A DNA stretch of 64,000 bases from CAZCDS01 sp964497585 (GCA_964497585.1 CAZCDS010000008.1:62001-126000), one strand, 5' to 3'; positions 37,959-47,493 are shown, counted from the stretch's first letter. The notes: generated from the letters alone by a model not told the origin. Translations and numbers: made by a program.

Positions 37959-38440
37959 CGATCCGGTGGGATTGATCCACGGCAATCAGGAGGGCGACCG
38001 CGAATCGTCGAAGAAGTCGATAGCAATCGCTCCTTGCGCAACGCAGGAATCCATCCCCCGTCAGCCGTAGAGGCACGGTTTTTAAAGGGCTAACAATTCC
38101 GCGGGATTTGTGGTATACTCCTCCGTGAATATTCTACTACCAAATCATTTTCTGGGGGGACGGTGCGGAGCTCGAGCAAACCACCACGACTGATGACATT
38201 CATTGAGACCTGCTGGAAGGGCCGCCCAAACGAGCACTAAGAGATGCACTCTTGGACGAAATCTGGGGAAAGCGGGGGAACATGCGCGCGAAACGCGCGA
38301 ACGAAATCAGGTGGTCTAATCCAATCCGATGATTCAGAGACCCTGTAAGCGGTATCGTCACCTTCGGACAGAAAGGGGAGGGCTTCCACAGTGAGGTTCA
38401 CCAATCGTCGACGCCTGATCATTGACGCGAGGTCAGACCG
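37959..38440. other. Intergenic stretch before the zinc-ribbon gene
   Basis: No gene supported. TATACT at 38114-38119 is a good -10 candidate but its -35 region (TAACAA) is poor. A tight hairpin CGCGCG-AAA-CGCGCG lies at 38285-38299. Its function is not evident. Confidence 0.4.
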
Positions 38441-38644
38441 ATGGCTCTAGTCAACTGTTATGAGTGCCACAGAACTGTCTCCGACTTGGCCGAGGCATGT
38501 CCGAACTGTGGGGCACCCTACCGCAGGAAGAACAACCTGTTCGTCGGCCAACATTACGTCTACTTCTCTACCGGCAACAAGGTCTGCAAAATCGACAAAG
38601 ACACTGGTAGAAAGAAGTGGGTCGTTCAGGTCGAAGCTGAGTAG
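38441..38644 (+). CDS. Small zinc-ribbon protein with one PQQ-like blade
   Basis: A 67-residue protein. Residues 5-27 form a zinc ribbon (CYECHRTVSDLAEACPNCG, two CxxC knuckles). The second half (HYVYFSTGNKVCKIDKDTG followed by KKWVVQ) resembles a single blade of a PQQ-type beta-propeller. No further blades follow the stop, so this is either a genuine small protein or the stub of a larger, truncated propeller protein. Function unknown. It lies alone in a poorly coding area. Confidence 0.6.
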   Translation: MALVNCYECHRTVSDLAEACPNCGAPYRRKNNLFVGQHYVYFSTGNKVCKIDKDTGRKKWVVQVEAE

Positions 38645-39151
38645 CCGCGGACACGTGCGTTCATCACGAGTAGGATCAGAAGCTCGGGTAATACGCTAGT
38701 TAGGCGTCAATTTAACGCGTGTCCAAAACAATGACCCATTGCCGAAGTGGGGAGGCTTCGATATGCTCATGTCCTGACGGTAGGCCGAAGCTCCGGGGTT
38801 CGTGCTCGCATTGCCACGGTGTCACCCAGGATTCAACGGTGGTCGTCGGCAGGGCCGTCATCCACTGGATTCAATGGAACCGCCGATGAGAATTTCGGAC
38901 ATTATTCCAGGCAAGTGCTCTATGCTCGTGTGAGATCGAATTGCGGTTGTGGGATTCGTCGATCATACCTTCGGTCATGTCTTCATCACAGAATAAATCA
39001 GAGAAGTCCGTATCGTAGCGTCTTGTCCCAGATCGATGGGGGACCTCGTCGAGGACGGTTCAGACAGTTGCCTTTGATCTCGGCCCGCTGTAAGATGGCC
39101 TCTGACTTCCGCGCTACGAGTAGACATATCATGGACAAAGGATCTGCGTAG
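38645..39151. other. Poorly coding stretch
   Basis: About 500 bp with no frame that looks like a family member. It separates the zinc-ribbon gene from the Fe-S protein gene. No tRNA or clear structured RNA was seen. Confidence 0.45.
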
Positions 39152-40282
39152 GTGATTCCCAAAGATAATGAACAGGTTTACCGCGATCTCATTGAATGGC
39201 TGAAAAAGACCTGGTGGGATCTACCCGAGTCCGAAGAACTGATGCCCGTCATCAGGTCCAGGTGCACTCCCGACGAGGCACTGCTCCTGACCGGCCTGCC
39301 CTTTGCAAGCAAGAGCCTCGAAGAACTGGCCCATCTGAAGCAACTCCAGTCAGCGGAACTGGAACGCCGGCTGGATCGACTCTGTCGCAAGGGGCTGGTC
39401 TTCCGCAGTCGGCGAGGAGCCTCAGTTCGCTACCGGCTCAATGACGCATACTTTTCACTTCTTCGAGCTCCCTTTTGGGCCGGCCGACAGGACGACCCGG
39501 GATCGGAATTCGCATCCGCAATGAATCGGTATTTCCTGAACGGGTTAAACGACCAATATGCGGACGTACCTGAGAAGGGGCTGCGCGCGCTTCCCATCAA
39601 CAAGACCATCGAGGATCCCCGGCAGATTCTGCCTTATGAGGACGCGGCTAGGTTCCTGGCGGCTCAGGAGGATATCTGCGTTGCCACCTGCCCGTGCAGG
39701 CATCGGAAGAATCTCGATCCGGACTCACCCGACTGCAAGCACTCCACCGAGGTTTGTCTCCATTTCGGTAGCCTCGCCCGGTACATGGTCGACCACGGCA
39801 TGGCGCGTGCCATCGACATGGAGGAGGCCCAAGAGATCCTGCATAAAAGTGCGGAAGAGGGTCTGGTTCACGGGATCTCTAACTGGGTCGAAGGCGTGGA
39901 CAGTATCTGCAACTGTTGCCGCTGCTGCTGTGTCTTCTTCGAGTCCTATCATGTGCTCAAGCATTCCCGCAGTCTTGAGCCGTCCAACTTCATCGTCAGC
40001 GTCCACGAGGAAACGTGTATCGCGTGCGGATTGTGTACCCAGCGATGTCCCATGGATGCGCTCACCCTCGAGTCGAGCACCCGGTCAACGAACAAGAAGG
40101 GCAAGGTGGCCGTCCTGGACCCTGAATCCTGTATCGGCTGCGGAGTCTGTGCCTTCAAATGCCCGTCCGAATCGCTTGCATTGGTCAGTCGAGGGAAGGC
40201 CGTCCATCCCCCCAAGAATCCGCGGGACTACACCAGACGTTACATGGCGTATCGAGAAGCCGCGAAGCGGGTTAGGCAATAG
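39152..40282 (+). CDS. Winged-helix-like, multi-cysteine 4Fe-4S protein
   Basis: A 376-residue protein. Residues 40-98 look like a winged helix-turn-helix (LEELAHLKQLQSAELERRLD, KGLVFRSRRGASVRYRLND). The middle has a cysteine set, C176, C180, C182, C195 and C202 (CVATCPCRH, CKHSTEVC), then a very dense CNCCRCCC at 253-260. Two classic [4Fe-4S] ferredoxin motifs follow (CIACGLCTQRCP from 289; CIGCGVCAFKCP from 327). Proteins with this layout occur in Desulfobacterota and related anaerobes, usually annotated only as 4Fe-4S proteins. The wHTH could be a DNA- or protein-binding module (inference). GTG start with AAAGGA upstream. It has no operon partners. Confidence 0.8.
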   Translation: MIPKDNEQVYRDLIEWLKKTWWDLPESEELMPVIRSRCTPDEALLLTGLPFASKSLEELAHLKQLQSAELERRLDRLCRKGLVFRSRRGASVRYRLNDAYFSLLRAPFWAGRQDDPGSEFASAMNRYFLNGLNDQYADVPEKGLRALPINKTIEDPRQILPYEDAARFLAAQEDICVATCPCRHRKNLDPDSPDCKHSTEVCLHFGSLARYMVDHGMARAIDMEEAQEILHKSAEEGLVHGISNWVEGVDSICNCCRCCCVFFESYHVLKHSRSLEPSNFIVSVHEETCIACGLCTQRCPMDALTLESSTRSTNKKGKVAVLDPESCIGCGVCAFKCPSESLALVSRGKAVHPPKNPRDYTRRYMAYREAAKRVRQ

Positions 40283-40483
40283 TCCGGACGCCCCGGCAAA
40301 ATTGCTAACTCTGTGCATCAGGCCCTCTGTTGCTCGCCGTCGCTTCGGCACCTCGCCACATATGGCGGGTACCCTGAGTTCTGTCCGAAAATGGACGACA
40401 TTCCGGCACACAAGTACCCACTTTCGCCGAACACCTGCACGTGAGGCAGCCCGGATCCGGCAAGAAACCGATACGATGCTCTG

Positions 40484-41104
40484 CTAGGCCTCCGACGCGA
40501 CAGTCCCTTGCCCGACGGCGGACGCCTCTTTCCCGGCGGCCCTCGCAGCCAGCGCAACGAAGAGATACGACCAGCCCTGAATGATCAGTTCGATGGCGAC
40601 CACGAGACCGATGACCCAGAGCCCTGAAATGGGCCAACCGGCTATGATGATAGCTCCCAGGATGATTGATGCGATCCCCCCGATAAGCGGCCAAATCCAG
40701 TGGCCGCCCGCCCCGTGTTGAATGGCCATGATGATTCGTACCAGGCCCACGCCGATCAAGAGAAAGGCGAAGACCAACGTCAGCATGATCGAAGCCCCAA
40801 GCGGATTGCCGATTACGATCGCTCCCGCGATCAAATAGAGCACGGCGATGACGATGTGCCACAGAATTCCCTTCCAGCCCTTGCACTTGAAGGCCTCGAT
40901 TATCTGGAGGATTCCGCCGAGAAGAAAGAGAATCCCAAAAAGAAAGACACTTGCCAGGGTCAAGGCAAATGTCATTCCAAGCCCGATTGTGCCCAGTATG
41001 ATGAACACAATCCCAAAGGCCAGGAGCCAGCCCCAATTCTTGGACAATTCTCCGAATACCGCATGTTGCACTCCTACCACTACCGATTCATTGTTCGCAG
41101 CCAT
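40484..41104 (-). CDS. HdeD/DUF308 family membrane protein
   Basis: A 206-residue protein with six hydrophobic segments arranged as short paired hairpins (WGWLLAFGIVFIILGTIGL, TLASVFLFGILFLLGGILQII, WHIVIAVLYLIAGAIVI, TLVFAFLLIGVGLVRII, GGIASIILGAIII, SGLWVIGLVVAIELIIQG). This is the HdeD-like DUF308 pattern. HdeD is linked to acid resistance in E. coli, but the function of distant members is unknown. AGGAGG precedes the ATG. It is transcribed alone. Confidence 0.9.
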   Translation of the reverse strand: MAANNESVVVGVQHAVFGELSKNWGWLLAFGIVFIILGTIGLGMTFALTLASVFLFGILFLLGGILQIIEAFKCKGWKGILWHIVIAVLYLIAGAIVIGNPLGASIMLTLVFAFLLIGVGLVRIIMAIQHGAGGHWIWPLIGGIASIILGAIIIAGWPISGLWVIGLVVAIELIIQGWSYLFVALAARAAGKEASAVGQGTVASEA

Positions 41105-41498
41105 AGCTCATACCTCCTCATCCGATGGGGTTCAACCGCTCTTTTCACCGGTATAAGAAGTACTCTGCGCACTGAGCCCGTCCGCGTCAATGTACCTCCA
41201 GTACAGGGGTTTCCCCAGACCCCAACTGGTGCCTCTTTCCCGAAGTCTGCCGGGCGTCCCCTTCTTGCCAGACCCCCGCCGAACTGAGCAAAAAACGCTA
41301 TGGCAAAACAATGGTGCTTCACATCATTTTGTCGAAAGGAGCCGGTAGGCAACCCCCGCTCGATCGACGGAATTTTATCTATGCCCAGTGCCTTGTATAT
41401 TGCTTTGGTCTTCTTGATGTCTCGGTGACGGGAATTTCTTTCCTTGTGTCTGCTTTGCGGCGTGGAGGTTCCGCTGAGAATCTGCTTCCGATGGATTC
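41105..41498. other. Gap between the apgM-like gene and the HdeD-like gene
   Basis: About 390 bp without a supported gene. It is downstream of the threonine operon and upstream of the HdeD-like gene, both on minus. No clear terminator with a T-run was found. Confidence 0.45.
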
Positions 41499-42701
41499 TT
41501 ACTTGCGCAGCAGTATCTCGATCATCCTGGCGGCGTCGTCGATCATGGTTCCCGAGGCACGAGCGGCCTCCTCGGAAAACGGTGTGGTAATTTCCCGTGA
41601 CGCGCTGTTCCATTCGCAGGAATCGAGGAGGAGGAACGGGACCGGATCGGGCGAGTGGGTCCTTATTGCCAAGGGAGTGTGATGGTCCGGCATGAGGAGA
41701 ATTCTCCACCGGGGAAATGCCGTCAGGCCCTTCAGGAGTGGAGCGGCCACCCGAGCGTCGAAGTCCTCGATTGCCTTTTTCTTCAGATTCAGATCGCCGG
41801 AATGGGAAGCCTCGTCAGGTGCTTCCACGTGAAGGAACACGAGATCCTTTCCCCGCAGCGCTTGGAGTGTTGCCGCGACCTTTCCTTCGTAATCCGTGTC
41901 GATATACCCGGTGGCGCCGGGGACTTCGATGGGATCGAGACCGGCGTATTTTCCGATGCCCTTCAGAAGGTCGACCGCCGCGACGACTGCGCCGGTGATG
42001 TCAAACCGTTCTTTGAGCGTCTTCATTTTCGGACGCTTCCCTTGGCCCCAGGGCCAGACGGAATTTGCCGGACCTTTGCCCACGCGGATTCTGCGCTGAT
42101 TGACCGGATGGCTCTCCAGGATCTTCCAGGATTTGATGATGATCCGCAGCAAGACGTCCGCTCCATGACCCGAGGGCAGGTGCCTGTCCAGGGGTTTGCC
42201 CGCGAAGTCGTGCGGGGCGTGAGTAATGCATCCTTCCGGTCCGTCCCGCCAGATAAGCAGGTGCCTGTACGATACACCGGGGAAGAGCGACATACCGAGC
42301 GATCGTGTCATCGGTTGCAGCGATTCCACGAGTTCCCGGGCTTCGCCGTTCGTGATGTGGTCACCACTGTGGTCGGCCATGAGGGTATAGTTCTGGTCGA
42401 GGGTCACGAGGTTGAGTCGGAAAGCCACGTCGTTTTCCTCGAGCTCGATCCCCATGGACGCCGCTTCAAATGGGGCACGGCCGGTATAAACCTTTGCCGG
42501 GGAGTATCCCAGGATCGACAGATTGGCAACATCGCTCCCCGGTGCTATACCCTCAGGCACGGTGCGAGCCAATCCGAATCGTCCGACCGAAGCCATCAAG
42601 TCCATCCAGGGGGTTTCACAGGCCGCCAGGGGGGTCTTGCCACCCAGTTCGGCAATGGGTGAGTCAGCCATACCGTCGGGTACGACGATCACGTATCTCA
42701 T
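41499..42701 (-). CDS. ApgM-family phosphomutase homologue, proposed homoserine kinase
   Basis: A 400-residue alkaline-phosphatase-superfamily protein. Metal/phosphate-site motifs are VIVVPDGMAD near the N-terminus, GSDVANLSILGYSP (active-site serine region), HVEAPDEASHSGD and MPDHHTP. It resembles archaeal-type cofactor-independent phosphoglycerate mutase (ApgM), but one bacterial subgroup (TIGR02535) is proposed to be a non-orthologous homoserine kinase because it clusters with hom and thrC where thrB is absent. That is the context here: it begins 1 bp after the thrC stop. The ATG at 42701 is chosen over an in-frame start at 42746 inside thrC because it directly opens the conserved MRYVIVVPDG. 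Homoserine kinase is the favoured role, with glycolytic phosphoglycerate mutase as the alternative. Confidence 0.85.
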   Translation of the reverse strand: MRYVIVVPDGMADSPIAELGGKTPLAACETPWMDLMASVGRFGLARTVPEGIAPGSDVANLSILGYSPAKVYTGRAPFEAASMGIELEENDVAFRLNLVTLDQNYTLMADHSGDHITNGEARELVESLQPMTRSLGMSLFPGVSYRHLLIWRDGPEGCITHAPHDFAGKPLDRHLPSGHGADVLLRIIIKSWKILESHPVNQRRIRVGKGPANSVWPWGQGKRPKMKTLKERFDITGAVVAAVDLLKGIGKYAGLDPIEVPGATGYIDTDYEGKVAATLQALRGKDLVFLHVEAPDEASHSGDLNLKKKAIEDFDARVAAPLLKGLTAFPRWRILLMPDHHTPLAIRTHSPDPVPFLLLDSCEWNSASREITTPFSEEAARASGTMIDDAARMIEILLRK

Positions 42702-42702
42702 G

Positions 42703-43770
42703 TCAGATTCCGAGGACATCGAGCACCTTCTTGAGTTCGGCTTCACAGGTCGTGGGAGAGCACTCCGCGGTCTCCGTTGACACCTTTATCGCATTATCCG
42801 GGTCTTTCAGTCCATGCCCGGTGAGTGTGCACACGATTCTTTCTCCCCCTTGGAAGTAGCCCTGTTTCTGTTTCTTTATCACACCTGCTATGGAGGCAGC
42901 GGAAGCCGGCTCACAGAACACCCCTTCCGTAGACGCCAGCATCCGATAGGCGCTCACGATCTCGTCGTCCGTGACCATGTCGATGAGTCCTCCGGATTCG
43001 TCCCGTGCCGCCTCAGCGGCTTTCCAGGAGGCCGGATTGCCGATGCGGATGGCAGTGGCGAGGGTTTCGGGATCCTCGATCACATGGCCGCGAACGATCG
43101 GAGCCGCGCCCGCGGCCTGAAAGCCGATCATTCTCGGGAGCGAATCAATCTTGCCGGCATCCTTATATGTCTTGTATCCCGCCCAGTACGCGGTAATGTT
43201 CCCCGCGTTTCCCACGGGGAGCGAATGAATATCCGGCGGTCCTCCGAGCACGTCGCAGACCTCGTATGCTCCCGACTTCTGCCCCTCGATCCTGTGCGGA
43301 TTAAGCGAATTGACAAGCGTGATCGGATAATCCTCGGATATCTTTTTCACGAGCTTGAGGGCTTCATCGAAGTTTCCCAGGATCTGGATGACCGTCGCGC
43401 CATGAATCATCGCCTGAGCGAGCTTTCCCAGAGCGATCTTCCCCTCGGGGATTACGACGAAAGCCTTGATCCCGGCACGGGCCGCGTACGCCGCGGCTGC
43501 CGCGGACGTATTTCCTGTAGATGCGCAAATCACTGCTTTGGAACCGGCCTCCACTGCACGAGACATGGCAAGGGTCATGCCCCGGTCCTTAAACGAGGAG
43601 GTCGGATTCAATCCCTCGTACTTCACGAAGAGGGAGATCTCGGGATTTATCGCCGCCGCCAGCTTGGGTACCGGAATGAGAGGCGTGCCGCCCTCCAGCA
43701 GGGTGACGATATGCTCTTCGTTGTCGAACCGGTAAAAGTCGGGATACTCTCTGATAACACCCTTCCACAT
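42703..43770 (-). CDS. thrC: Threonine synthase
   Basis: A 355-residue fold-type II PLP enzyme converting O-phosphohomoserine to threonine. The PLP lysine lies in NPTSSFKDRGMTLA (K61), ASTGNTSAAAAAYAARAG is the phosphate-binding region, and LPVGNAGNITAYWAGYK the glycine-rich PLP loop. The short length marks the compact bacterial/archaeal thrC class. ATG 43770 is preferred over the upstream GTG 43779 because that GTG overlaps the GAGGTG ribosome-binding site. Third gene of the alaC-hom-thrC-apgM operon. Confidence 0.96.
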   Translation of the reverse strand: MWKGVIREYPDFYRFDNEEHIVTLLEGGTPLIPVPKLAAAINPEISLFVKYEGLNPTSSFKDRGMTLAMSRAVEAGSKAVICASTGNTSAAAAAYAARAGIKAFVVIPEGKIALGKLAQAMIHGATVIQILGNFDEALKLVKKISEDYPITLVNSLNPHRIEGQKSGAYEVCDVLGGPPDIHSLPVGNAGNITAYWAGYKTYKDAGKIDSLPRMIGFQAAGAAPIVRGHVIEDPETLATAIRIGNPASWKAAEAARDESGGLIDMVTDDEIVSAYRMLASTEGVFCEPASAASIAGVIKKQKQGYFQGGERIVCTLTGHGLKDPDNAIKVSTETAECSPTTCEAELKKVLDVLGI

Positions 43771-43836
43771 GCTGTTCACCTCTGTCGGCCCTGTCCCGGC
43801 AGCCTTCTCCAGTCGCGCTCTCGCCTCGCGAACCGC

Positions 43837-45153
43837 TCAGCAGATACTCTCGTCTTCGATTCTCACTACGGCCGGCACACCTTCCACCACGGGAAGCTCA
43901 CCGATTTCTTGCACGGCCTGCTGAAGATCGGCCTCTCTCGCGAGGTGAGTGAGGAACACCACGGGAACCGTCCCGGACCGTTGCCTGCCCTTCTGGATCA
44001 CCGAATGTATGCTGATGCTGCGGGAAGCCATAATGCCCGAAATCTTCGAAAGCACCCCGGGCCGGTCCCTTGCCTGCACCCGAAGATAGTAGTTGGTTTC
44101 GATGTCTTGCATTCTCATGATACCGGACGAGGAGATCTTCCCCTCGGGGTGTCCGAGCGGGGGTACTCGGCTCGGGCATCCCTGGATCAGGCTTCTGGCG
44201 ATTTCCACCACATCGCCCATAACCGCGGACGCGGTCGGTTCGCGTCCGGCGCCGCGGCCGTAGAAGAGCTGCTCGCCTGCCATGTCACCCTTGAGGTAAA
44301 TCCCGTTGAAAACCCCGTCAACCCTGGCAAGGGGATGGGTTCTCGGTATGAGCGTGGGGTGTAGGCGAGCCTCAACCGCACCATCGTGGCCGATAATTAT
44401 TGCCAAGAGCTTCATTTTATACGCGAATTCTTTCGCTATCTCCACATCGAGAGGACGTATCGCCCTGATCCCTTCCACATATATGCTGTCAAGCGGGACC
44501 CGTATCCCATGAGTGAGGCTCAAAATGAGTACGAGCTTGTGCGCCGCGTCCACTCCATCGATGTCGAGGGTCGGGTCGGCTTCCGCGTATCCCAATTCCT
44601 GGGCCTGCTTGACCACCTCCTCAAAGGAAACTCCCGGATTCTCGTCCATCGCGGTGAGAATGAAGTTGCAGGTTCCATTGAGTATGGCCAGCACCTTCTC
44701 GAACCTGTTGGCGACGAGGCCCTCCCGAAGAGATCGGAGGATGGGGATCGAACCTGCGACCGCTCCCTCAAAGGCTATTTCGCTACCTGTCGCGGCAGCG
44801 GCCGCGAAGATCTCCGCGCCGTGTTCGGCAAGTAGCGCCTTGTTCGCGGTTACTACCTGCTTACCCTTTTTGAGGGCATCCAGTATAAAGGTCCGCGCGG
44901 GCTCGTACCCTCCGATCAGCTCAATGACAATGGAGATCTCAGGATCGTCCAGGATTTCCTGGACGTCGGCGGTCAGAATGGACCGGTCCACCCGAACACC
45001 CCGATCCGACACGAGATCGACGTCCGCGATCCGCTTGAGCTTCAGAGGGAAGCCGACACGTGCCTCGAGCAGGTCCTTGCTTTCCTGAAGGATTCTTACC
45101 ACGCCGCCGCCAATGGTCCCGAACCCAATGAGTCCGATGGAGATCTCATTCAT
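43837..45153 (-). CDS. hom: Homoserine dehydrogenase with C-terminal ACT domain
   Basis: A 438-residue enzyme reducing aspartate semialdehyde to homoserine. An N-terminal NAD(P) Rossmann fold (GLIGFGTIGGGVV) precedes the catalytic domain with NGTCNFILTAMDE and AYAEADPTLDIDGVDAAHK, as GYAEADPTLDIDG. A C-terminal ACT domain (about 355-438, YYLRVQARDRPGVLSKISGIM) probably gives threonine feedback control. ATG 45153 is chosen over the in-frame codon at 45168 because it begins the conserved MNEISIGLIGFG. It is followed by thrC after 66 bp. Confidence 0.97.
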   Translation of the reverse strand: MNEISIGLIGFGTIGGGVVRILQESKDLLEARVGFPLKLKRIADVDLVSDRGVRVDRSILTADVQEILDDPEISIVIELIGGYEPARTFILDALKKGKQVVTANKALLAEHGAEIFAAAAATGSEIAFEGAVAGSIPILRSLREGLVANRFEKVLAILNGTCNFILTAMDENPGVSFEEVVKQAQELGYAEADPTLDIDGVDAAHKLVLILSLTHGIRVPLDSIYVEGIRAIRPLDVEIAKEFAYKMKLLAIIIGHDGAVEARLHPTLIPRTHPLARVDGVFNGIYLKGDMAGEQLFYGRGAGREPTASAVMGDVVEIARSLIQGCPSRVPPLGHPEGKISSSGIMRMQDIETNYYLRVQARDRPGVLSKISGIMASRSISIHSVIQKGRQRSGTVPVVFLTHLAREADLQQAVQEIGELPVVEGVPAVVRIEDESIC

Positions 45154-45293
45154 GAAACGTCCCCGCACCCACTTCCGCAGCTCCCAGACTTCTCAAGACA
45201 TAAGAGTCCATCGGGGAGGGTTCTTCCGGAGAAGGCCCTCCCCGATGCAGTTTCGCACATTGGCGCGCTATTTTTTGTGACCGCAATCCAGCG

Positions 45294-46517
45294 CTAGAGC
45301 GCTGCGCTTCGTGCCATTCCGTTCAGCGCTTTGGCTTCCTCGGGATCCTTGGCCATGAACTGGCGAATTCCGCGGACCGCCTGCCTGATCCGCATCCGAT
45401 TCTCGACCAGCGCGAATCGCACATGGTCATCGCCGTGCGGGCCGAACCCGATTCCCGGACTCACCGCGACCTTCCCCTGCTCGGTGAGCATCTCAGAGAA
45501 TTCCAGAGAGCCCATGGACCGGTACTCTTCCGGTATCGCAGCCCAGACGAACATGGTAGCCTTGGGAGGATCGATAGCCCATCCACAGTCGTTCAGGCCC
45601 GAACAGAGCGCGTCTCGCCGGTCCCGGTACTCCTCGTTGATCCTCCTGACGCACTCCTGTTCCGAATTAAGGGCAATGATCGCGGAGATCTGAATGGGCT
45701 GGAACATCCCGTAATCGATGTAACTCTTGAGTCTTCGCAGTGCCTCGATCATCTTTGGGTTCCCGGCCGCGCAGCCGACCCGCCAACCCGCCATGGAATA
45801 GGTCTTGGAAAGGGAGAGGATCTCGACGCCCACGTCCTTGGCCCCGGGGATTGAAAGGAAGCTCGGCGCCTCGTACCCGTCGAAGGTCAGATCCGCGTAC
45901 GCAAAATCATGGACGATCATGATCTTGTACTCCATTGCAAAGTCCACGATTTTGCGAAAGAAATCCTGATTGACCACCATGGTGGTCGGGTTGTGCGGAA
46001 AGGATATAATGAGCATCTTCGGCAACGGCCACGTCAGACGCACCGCGGTCTGGAGATCCTCGAAAAAATCGTGGTCCGGGCTGATCGGCACGTGCCTGAG
46101 GTCCGCACCGGCAATCACCACGGAGTACGGGTGAATGGGATAACTCGGAGACGGTACGAAGACCACGTCACCCGGTCCCATTGTGGCAAGAACGAGATGC
46201 GCCAGCGCATCCTTGGCTCCCATCGTTGCAACGACTTCCTCGTTGGGGTCCAGATCTACGTTGTAACGCCTTTTCCACCAATCCGCGAAGGCCTGCCGCA
46301 ATTTTGGAATGCCCGCGGACGCACTATATCGGTGATTGCGCGGATCGCGCACCGCAGCTACCATCTTGTCCACAATATGGTCGGGCGTGGCAATGTCGGG
46401 ATTGCCCATGCCCAGATCAATGATGTCTTCGCCTGCCCTCCGCAGTCTCATCTTCAGGTCGTTGACCCGCTGAAAGACATAGGGAGGGAGTCGCTTGATT
46501 CTACTGAATTCTTCCAT
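45294..46517 (-). CDS. alaC: Class I/II aminotransferase (AlaC-like)
   Basis: A 407-residue fold-type I PLP aminotransferase. SLSKTYSMAGWRVG carries the PLP lysine (K238), SFPHNPTTMVV the cofactor contact asparagine, and the FSRIKRLPPYVFQRVNDLK N-terminus is typical of the AlaC/YfbQ-related alanine transaminase group. GGAGGTGAAC precedes ATG 46517; the earlier GTG at 46523 lies inside that site. It heads the operon with hom, thrC and the ApgM-like protein, so it may serve aspartate-family or alanine metabolism. The substrate is not fixed by sequence. Confidence 0.9.
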   Translation of the reverse strand: MEEFSRIKRLPPYVFQRVNDLKMRLRRAGEDIIDLGMGNPDIATPDHIVDKMVAAVRDPRNHRYSASAGIPKLRQAFADWWKRRYNVDLDPNEEVVATMGAKDALAHLVLATMGPGDVVFVPSPSYPIHPYSVVIAGADLRHVPISPDHDFFEDLQTAVRLTWPLPKMLIISFPHNPTTMVVNQDFFRKIVDFAMEYKIMIVHDFAYADLTFDGYEAPSFLSIPGAKDVGVEILSLSKTYSMAGWRVGCAAGNPKMIEALRRLKSYIDYGMFQPIQISAIIALNSEQECVRRINEEYRDRRDALCSGLNDCGWAIDPPKATMFVWAAIPEEYRSMGSLEFSEMLTEQGKVAVSPGIGFGPHGDDHVRFALVENRMRIRQAVRGIRQFMAKDPEEAKALNGMARSAAL

Positions 46518-46737
46518 GTTCACCTCCGAGCATCATCGTCGCTGCGGACCATGATCGGGCTGATATGAAACAACTCTCCGTACCATTGAACCGATCGAGT
46601 CGGTAACCCATGTGGTCCCAGTGGCGAGCCCGCCGTGCAATTATCAGTGTGCAGGCTCTTCAAGGTCCTACGCCTGTCCAAAGTACAGGATAACGGGAGA
46701 ATACCTTGAGGCCAATGCCCGGGCCCCGTACACTCGC

Positions 46738-47493
46738 TCACGCGCGCATCGCGCTTCCTTCCAATATTGCTCGGGCCTCGGGGGATCTCGTCCCCTGCCC
46801 CGAGTAGAGAATGAGCGACTCCTCAACAGGCTTTGGGGCACGCGCCGTCAAGAGGGCCTCGACGCACACGTGCCGGGGAGCAGCTCCTTCCCGAGGGTGA
46901 ATCCATAGCATACGTGACGGCTTAAATCCAGCCTCTTGTATTGACGAACATATCCGCTGCCACTCTTCGGAGGGATAGATGAACGTGAGCCTTCCTCCAT
47001 CCCTGAGCAGCCGGCGGGACACCCGGAACAGCTCCGAGAGCGGCATCATGACCTGGTGCCGGGCCAGCGCCCGCTCTTCCAAACGGCTGATTCGTCCGCT
47101 TCCCTCACCGTGATAGGGGGGATTGCACACTACCCCGTCGAAGGTATGGGGCCTGAAAAAGGAGTCAGCCCGGCACAGGTCGCCGCGAACAACAGAGACT
47201 CTCTCTTCAAGGTTATTGAGTTTCACCCCGCGACCCGCACGACCACTCAGTCCTTTCTGGATCTCCAGTCCCACCACGGTTGCACCCGGCTCCTGCGCGG
47301 CAAGCGCAAAAGCGATCACGCCGCAGCCGGTCCCTGCGTCGAGTATGAACTCCTTGGGCCTGGGGCGAAAGAACCAGGCGAGGATGAGTGCGTCCTCCGA
47401 GACTCGGTAACCACGACCGGCCTGAATTACCCGAATTCTATCGCGCAAAAGGCCGTTGATCGTCTCATCTTCTCTCGCATGCCTCGATGCCAC
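46738..47493 (-). CDS. TrmN6-like tRNA(adenine-N6)-methyltransferase
   Basis: A 251-residue Rossmann-fold SAM methyltransferase. SAM motif I is FILDAGTGCGVIAFALA and the catalytic NPPY motif of N6-adenine methyltransferases is VVCNPPYH. The N-terminal IRVIQAGRGYRVSEDALILAWF matches the family of tRNA1(Val) m6A37 methyltransferases (TrmN6/YfiC). The start is a GTG and the N-terminus is somewhat uncertain. It lies alone upstream of the threonine operon on the same strand, with a gap of about 220 bp. Confidence 0.88.
   Translation of the reverse strand: MASRHAREDETINGLLRDRIRVIQAGRGYRVSEDALILAWFFRPRPKEFILDAGTGCGVIAFALAAQEPGATVVGLEIQKGLSGRAGRGVKLNNLEERVSVVRGDLCRADSFFRPHTFDGVVCNPPYHGEGSGRISRLEERALARHQVMMPLSELFRVSRRLLRDGGRLTFIYPSEEWQRICSSIQEAGFKPSRMLWIHPREGAAPRHVCVEALLTARAPKPVEESLILYSGQGTRSPEARAILEGSAMRA

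Noticed and set aside
38285..38299. CGCGCG-AAA-CGCGCG hairpin
   Set aside because: Very short, no T-run, no adjacent gene end; may be chance in GC-rich sequence.
40305..41036. 243-codon minus-strand frame overlapping the HdeD-like gene
   Set aside because: Out-of-frame shadow of the six-segment membrane protein; no hydrophobic pattern or motifs of its own.
42814..44364. 516-codon plus-strand frame opposite thrC and hom
   Set aside because: Lies wholly antisense to two well-supported enzymes; its translation is arginine/histidine-rich with no family features, as expected for an antisense frame in GC-rich DNA.
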